Source of the DNA: Micrococcales bacterium
GTDB taxonomy: Bacteria; Actinomycetota; Actinomycetes; S36-B12; UBA10799
Reading direction: 5' to 3'
Assembly (NCBI GenBank): GCA_016719135.1
Contig: JADKAV010000006.1
Coordinates: forward strand, 62,001 to 126,000
Length of the DNA stretch: 64,000 bases
Positions 60,853 to 64,000 of this stretch are shown here, piece after piece. The notes under the pieces were generated by a model that did not search any database, was not told where the DNA came from, and saw only the letters and a program-made list of their open reading frames with translations. Position 1 is the stretch's first letter. Each line of letters begins with the position of its first letter. The position numbers and the translations under genes were made by a program.

Positions 60853-60986
60853 GTGAAACCTCGCGGGGATCCGAGGGGTCCATCTCTCACCGGCCGCACA
60901 CTGCGCAGGCGCTCCAGCCAACTGCACTCCGAGAACCGAGGGTCCGCGATCCGGTGGCCGCCGACCGGGCACGTCGACCTCGATCC

Positions 60987-62774
60987 CTACTGCCACCAGC
61001 GCCGGTTGTCCTCGTTTATGTCGGAATACCCTCCCGGCGACTCCCGTTCAGCGGCGATCCGCTCGTCCATGTCGTCGTCATCGGGCAACTGTGGGCGCGC
61101 CTTGACGTTGATGCCCAAGTCCTTCCTCGCCGCCCGCACCCCGGCCGAGATGCTGTGCCACATGCGGCCCTCGCCGAGGCTTTCGACGAAGCCGGACCGG
61201 TTGAGAACCTGTCGGGCCATGTAGAACACGCGCACGAGATACAGCTCCACCCCCTTGGTCGCCAGGCGGTCGCGGATCCGTTCGAGCGCGTCGACGCTGG
61301 TGGTGTCGAGTTGGGATGTCGCTTCGAGGTCCAGCAAAACCGCCTGGACGTCGTCCTGCTGCTCGACCTCGGCCAGCACGCCGTCGGCGATCTGGGTGGC
61401 GTTGGCCCAGAACAGCGGGGAATCCAGCCGGATGACCAGGATTCCGTCGTAGGTCCTTCGTTCCGGGTGGTCACGGATGCTGCCCCAAGCGGCCTTCTCG
61501 TCGGGCACCTTGCCCATGATCTCCAGGTCTATGCGACTCGAGCGGTACACCAGGCCGAGCACCGCGAGGCCGATCGCGGCAAGCAGACCGTAGAGCGGGC
61601 CGAAGAGCAGCACACCGATCAAGGCGGCGGTCGATGAGGTGAAGTCGTTGCGCCGGATCTGCCGGTAGCGCCGCAACGCCGCGACGTCCATCAGTCCCCA
61701 TACCGCCTGGATGACGATCGCGGACAGGACCGCCTTCGGCAGGTTGGACAGCGCGCCGGCCAGCGAGACGATGGCGACCATTACGATCAGGGCCGTTCCG
61801 ACGCCGGTGATCTGGGTGCGGGAGCCCGCCCGTTCGGCCGCGGCGGTCTTCGAAAGCGAACCCGCCACTCCCATGCCGCCGGAGAGACCGGAGCCCAGAT
61901 TGGCCGCACCGGTCGCGATCAGTTCCTGGTCGGTGTCGACGGTGTAGTTCCCGCGGGCGGCCAGCAGGCGGGCCGCCGACAGCCCCTCGGCGAGCCCGAC
62001 CAGTCCCAGCGCCAGCCCACCGGTCACGATCGGGCCCAGATCTGCGAGGCCGACACCGGGCAATCCGAACGGCGGGAAGCCGGTCGGCACTTCGCCGACC
62101 GTCGCGACGCCGCGCTCGGACAGGTTCCACGCCCCCGACCCAACGATGGCCACGATCAGCACCACCAGACCCCACGGGACCCGGGGTGCCAGCTTCGCGC
62201 CGACGAAGAGCACGGTGAGTGCCCCGAGACCGACGAGCGCGGTCAGCGGGGTGATCTCCCCCAAAGAAGTGAAAATGGACCAGGCCCTTGCGATGACGTC
62301 GCCCTGCTCCGGTGGCATGCCCAGCAGGCTGGGGATCTCCCCGAGAATGATCAGCAGAACCAGCCCGAACACGAAGCCCGTCACGATCGGTCGCGACATG
62401 AACTCCGCGGCCCAGCCGAGCTTCAGCAGCCCACCGATGATCAGACCGACACCGGCCGAGAGCGCCAGGGCCGAGGTCATCGCCACGGCACGGTCGGGAT
62501 CACCGCCGGAGAGGTCCGCAACCAGCGATCCGGACAGGACCGACACAGTGGACACCGGCCCGACAACCAGGCGCGGCGACGATCCGAACAGGGCGTACGC
62601 GATCAAAGCCAGCGGAATCGAGTACAACCCGACGAGCACCGGCACGCCCGCGATCGCGGCGTAACCCAGGGACTGCGGCATCGCCAGGGCAGCAACCACC
62701 AGTCCGGCCAAGAGATCCGGGCCCAGATAGCGGATCGGATAGGTCTTGATCCAACCCACCACCGGCAATCGCAT
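60987..62774 (-). CDS. SulP family sulfate/anion transporter
   Basis: A 595-residue transporter with 10-14 transmembrane helices and a C-terminal STAS domain. ALAMPQSLGYAAIAGVPVLVGLYSIPLALIAYALFGSSPRLVVGPVS is the SulP signature; SGGMGVAGSLSKTAAAERAGSRTQITG is conserved in helix 8-10. The STAS part runs from about residue 425 (GILVIRLDSPLFWANATQIADGV, then DLEATSQLDTTSVDALE). It imports sulfate or another oxyanion, or bicarbonate. Alone in its transcript, and divergent from the dioxygenase gene. Confidence 0.92.
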   Translation of the reverse strand: MRLPVVGWIKTYPIRYLGPDLLAGLVVAALAMPQSLGYAAIAGVPVLVGLYSIPLALIAYALFGSSPRLVVGPVSTVSVLSGSLVADLSGGDPDRAVAMTSALALSAGVGLIIGGLLKLGWAAEFMSRPIVTGFVFGLVLLIILGEIPSLLGMPPEQGDVIARAWSIFTSLGEITPLTALVGLGALTVLFVGAKLAPRVPWGLVVLIVAIVGSGAWNLSERGVATVGEVPTGFPPFGLPGVGLADLGPIVTGGLALGLVGLAEGLSAARLLAARGNYTVDTDQELIATGAANLGSGLSGGMGVAGSLSKTAAAERAGSRTQITGVGTALIVMVAIVSLAGALSNLPKAVLSAIVIQAVWGLMDVAALRRYRQIRRNDFTSSTAALIGVLLFGPLYGLLAAIGLAVLGLVYRSSRIDLEIMGKVPDEKAAWGSIRDHPERRTYDGILVIRLDSPLFWANATQIADGVLAEVEQQDDVQAVLLDLEATSQLDTTSVDALERIRDRLATKGVELYLVRVFYMARQVLNRSGFVESLGEGRMWHSISAGVRAARKDLGINVKARPQLPDDDDMDERIAAERESPGGYSDINEDNRRWWQ

Positions 62775-62900
62775 TTACGCATCATGACCCATTCATTGCG
62801 AGTTCACCCGTTGGCTACCCACATCGATCAAAAACGGAGGCACGTCACGCGCAGAAATAATTCGTCGCTCAACTAGGTTGTCGCATGCGAGGAGGGCCAC

Positions 62901-63740
62901 ATGGAGATCGCGTTCGACGAATTCCTGCCCGAGGCTCTGGCGCGCGAGCCGAAACGCAGACCTTGGCGCGACGGCGATCCGCCCCTGCCCGCCCTGTACA
63001 TCAGCCATGGCGCACCCCCGCTGTTCGAGGATCGTGCGTGGATCGACGAACTGTCCGCGTGGGCCGACCGCTTGCCCGCGCCTCGTGCAATTCTGATCGT
63101 GTCCGCGCATTGGGAGACAGCCCCTCTGAGCCTGTCGGCGGTGAGCCCGGCAGAACTCGTCTACGACTTCGGTGGTTTCGATCCGCGCTACTACCGGATG
63201 CGCTACGATACCCCGGATGCCACCGCGCTGGCCCGCGACGTGGTCGCGTCATTGTCGGGAATCGACGTGCACCAACACGCCTCGCGCGGACTGGACCACG
63301 GCGCGTGGGTCCCTCTGAAGGTCATGTACCCCGCCGGCGACATACCCGTGTTGCAACTGAGTCTGCCCACCGCTGACCCAGCTCACCTGATGCGACTGGG
63401 ACGCCGCCTTCGATCACTGCGCGAGCACGGCGTTCTTGTGATCGGGTCCGGCTTCATGACTCACGGCCTGCCGTTTCTGACCCCCGACATGGTCCGCACG
63501 GGAACAGTCCCAGGCTGGTCGCGGGAGTTCGACGCGTGGGCTGACGAGGCACTTGCCCGTGGCGATCTCGACGAGCTGTCCGCTTTTCGCGATCACGCCC
63601 CCGGCATGCCCTACGCGCACCCGAGCGTCGAACACTTCACACCCCTGTTCGTGACGCTCGGTGCTGCCACCGCAGACATCACAACAGCCATCGACGGTTT
63701 CTTCTGGGGATTGTCGAAGCGTTCGCTGCAGGTGGCCTGA
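62901..63740 (+). CDS. DODA-type (LigB family) extradiol dioxygenase
   Basis: A 279-residue class III extradiol dioxygenase. LYISHGAPPLFED has the first metal His, ILIVSAHWE the second, GLDHGAWVPLKVMYP the catalytic His, and YAHPSVEHFTPLFV completes the site. The family, of 4,5-DOPA dioxygenase type, cleaves catechols or forms ring-opened products. A GGAGGG site lies just upstream, with TAGGTT as a likely -10 box near 62875. Substrate unknown. Confidence 0.88.
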   Translation: MEIAFDEFLPEALAREPKRRPWRDGDPPLPALYISHGAPPLFEDRAWIDELSAWADRLPAPRAILIVSAHWETAPLSLSAVSPAELVYDFGGFDPRYYRMRYDTPDATALARDVVASLSGIDVHQHASRGLDHGAWVPLKVMYPAGDIPVLQLSLPTADPAHLMRLGRRLRSLREHGVLVIGSGFMTHGLPFLTPDMVRTGTVPGWSREFDAWADEALARGDLDELSAFRDHAPGMPYAHPSVEHFTPLFVTLGAATADITTAIDGFFWGLSKRSLQVA

Positions 63741-63746
63741 GGGGCA

Positions 63747-63974
63747 CTACGCCGCGTCTGTCACGTCCCGGTCGAATCTGATCGTGCCGGTACCTGTGGG
63801 CAGTTCACCGTCAGGAATGGGGAAGGAGATGACAGACAGGTGCTCCCAGGAGTCGACTTTCGTCACGTGTGCGGTGCGATTGTTGCGGTCGAGGGTGGCC
63901 GTGGCCCCGATCTCGACCCACACGAGCTGATCGTCTTCGGTGACTTTCGTCGTGCACTCCCAAGGACCATCCAC
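63747..63974 (-). CDS. Hypothetical protein, possibly 5'-truncated
   Basis: The 75-codon frame encodes DGPWECTTKVTEDDQLVWVEIGATATLDRNNRTAHVTKVDSW and ends GTIRFDRDVTDAA. It is beta-rich with no known motif. A TAG lies three codons upstream of GTG 63974, and the frame before it (LHYQ) also looks coding, so either the gene starts here or a sense codon has mutated. The window ends 26 bp further. Convergent with the dioxygenase gene. Confidence 0.45.
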   Translation of the reverse strand: MDGPWECTTKVTEDDQLVWVEIGATATLDRNNRTAHVTKVDSWEHLSVISFPIPDGELPTGTGTIRFDRDVTDAA

Positions 63975-64000
63975 CTTGATCTACTGGTAGTGCAGATTCA

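Overview
This 64-kb window is high-GC DNA, densely packed with genes on both strands. It reads as the chromosome of a free-living, aerobic member of the Actinomycetota. Supporting evidence is the combination of a nickel superoxide dismutase with its dedicated protease, an F420-type PPOX oxidoreductase, a WS/DGAT acyltransferase, many GTG starts, and many starts lying 6-8 nt behind a TANNNT box (the leaderless arrangement usual in actinobacteria). No rRNA, tRNA, CRISPR array, prophage or replication origin was seen. The content is mostly lipid, redox, xenobiotic and transport metabolism.

Layout. 1-9 kb: end of an FN3 protein, a repeat block, a DUF305 plus P19-like metal-binding pair, a frameshifted alpha/beta hydrolase, and a four-gene minus-strand operon (TPP enzyme, epimerase, SDR, BASS transporter). 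8.8-9.9 kb: a RibD/DHFR-like pseudogene split by a degenerate ISL3-type element. 9.9-13.6 kb: HerA-like ATPase, peptide deformylase, small membrane protein. 13.7-18.6 kb: APC antiporter with dimethylargininase, then an alcohol dehydrogenase/flavin monooxygenase pair. 19-28.9 kb: HPP protein, MoxR/VWA pair, WS/DGAT, flavin proteins, haloalkane dehalogenase, MpaB-like oxygenase, aldehyde dehydrogenase. 28.9-37.9 kb: membrane proteins, a 43-residue protein, a fasciclin lipoprotein, a second FMO with a hydrolase, YfcC transporter, macro domain. 37.9-44.4 kb: second ISL3-type element, coiled-coil protein, DUF1254, YceI, DUF429. 44.4-47.9 kb: a sulfide-oxidation operon. 48-64 kb: DEAD helicase, NiSOD/SodX, small enzymes, PASTA protein, lipid genes, Pit phosphate transporter, third ISL3-type element, SulP transporter, DODA-type dioxygenase.

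The most coherent system is the operon at 44.4-47.9 kb: an HTH regulator with a Cys-containing PocR-like sensor domain, a sulfide:quinone oxidoreductase, DUF1641, a DsrC/TusE-like protein with a single cysteine, and a DsrE-like protein. All genes overlap or are nearly contiguous. It looks like a compact sulfide-to-quinone and persulfide-relay module without Hdr or Dsr reductases. Other functional pairs are DDAH with an arginine-type antiporter, SodN with SodX, and two FMO pairs (with ADH and with a hydrolase).

Three families of dispersed non-coding repeats occur: iterated CCGTTGGA units in three gaps, GGGCGACGTTGTTGGG palindromes on both sides of the HPP gene, and a double hairpin carried inside all three ISL3-type elements with a relative near 21.8 kb. 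The 684-bp element at 60.2 kb has a perfect 8-bp target duplication. At least seven otherwise well-conserved genes carry indels, mostly a single base in a short homopolymer, so part of the apparent gene breakage probably reflects sequence error.
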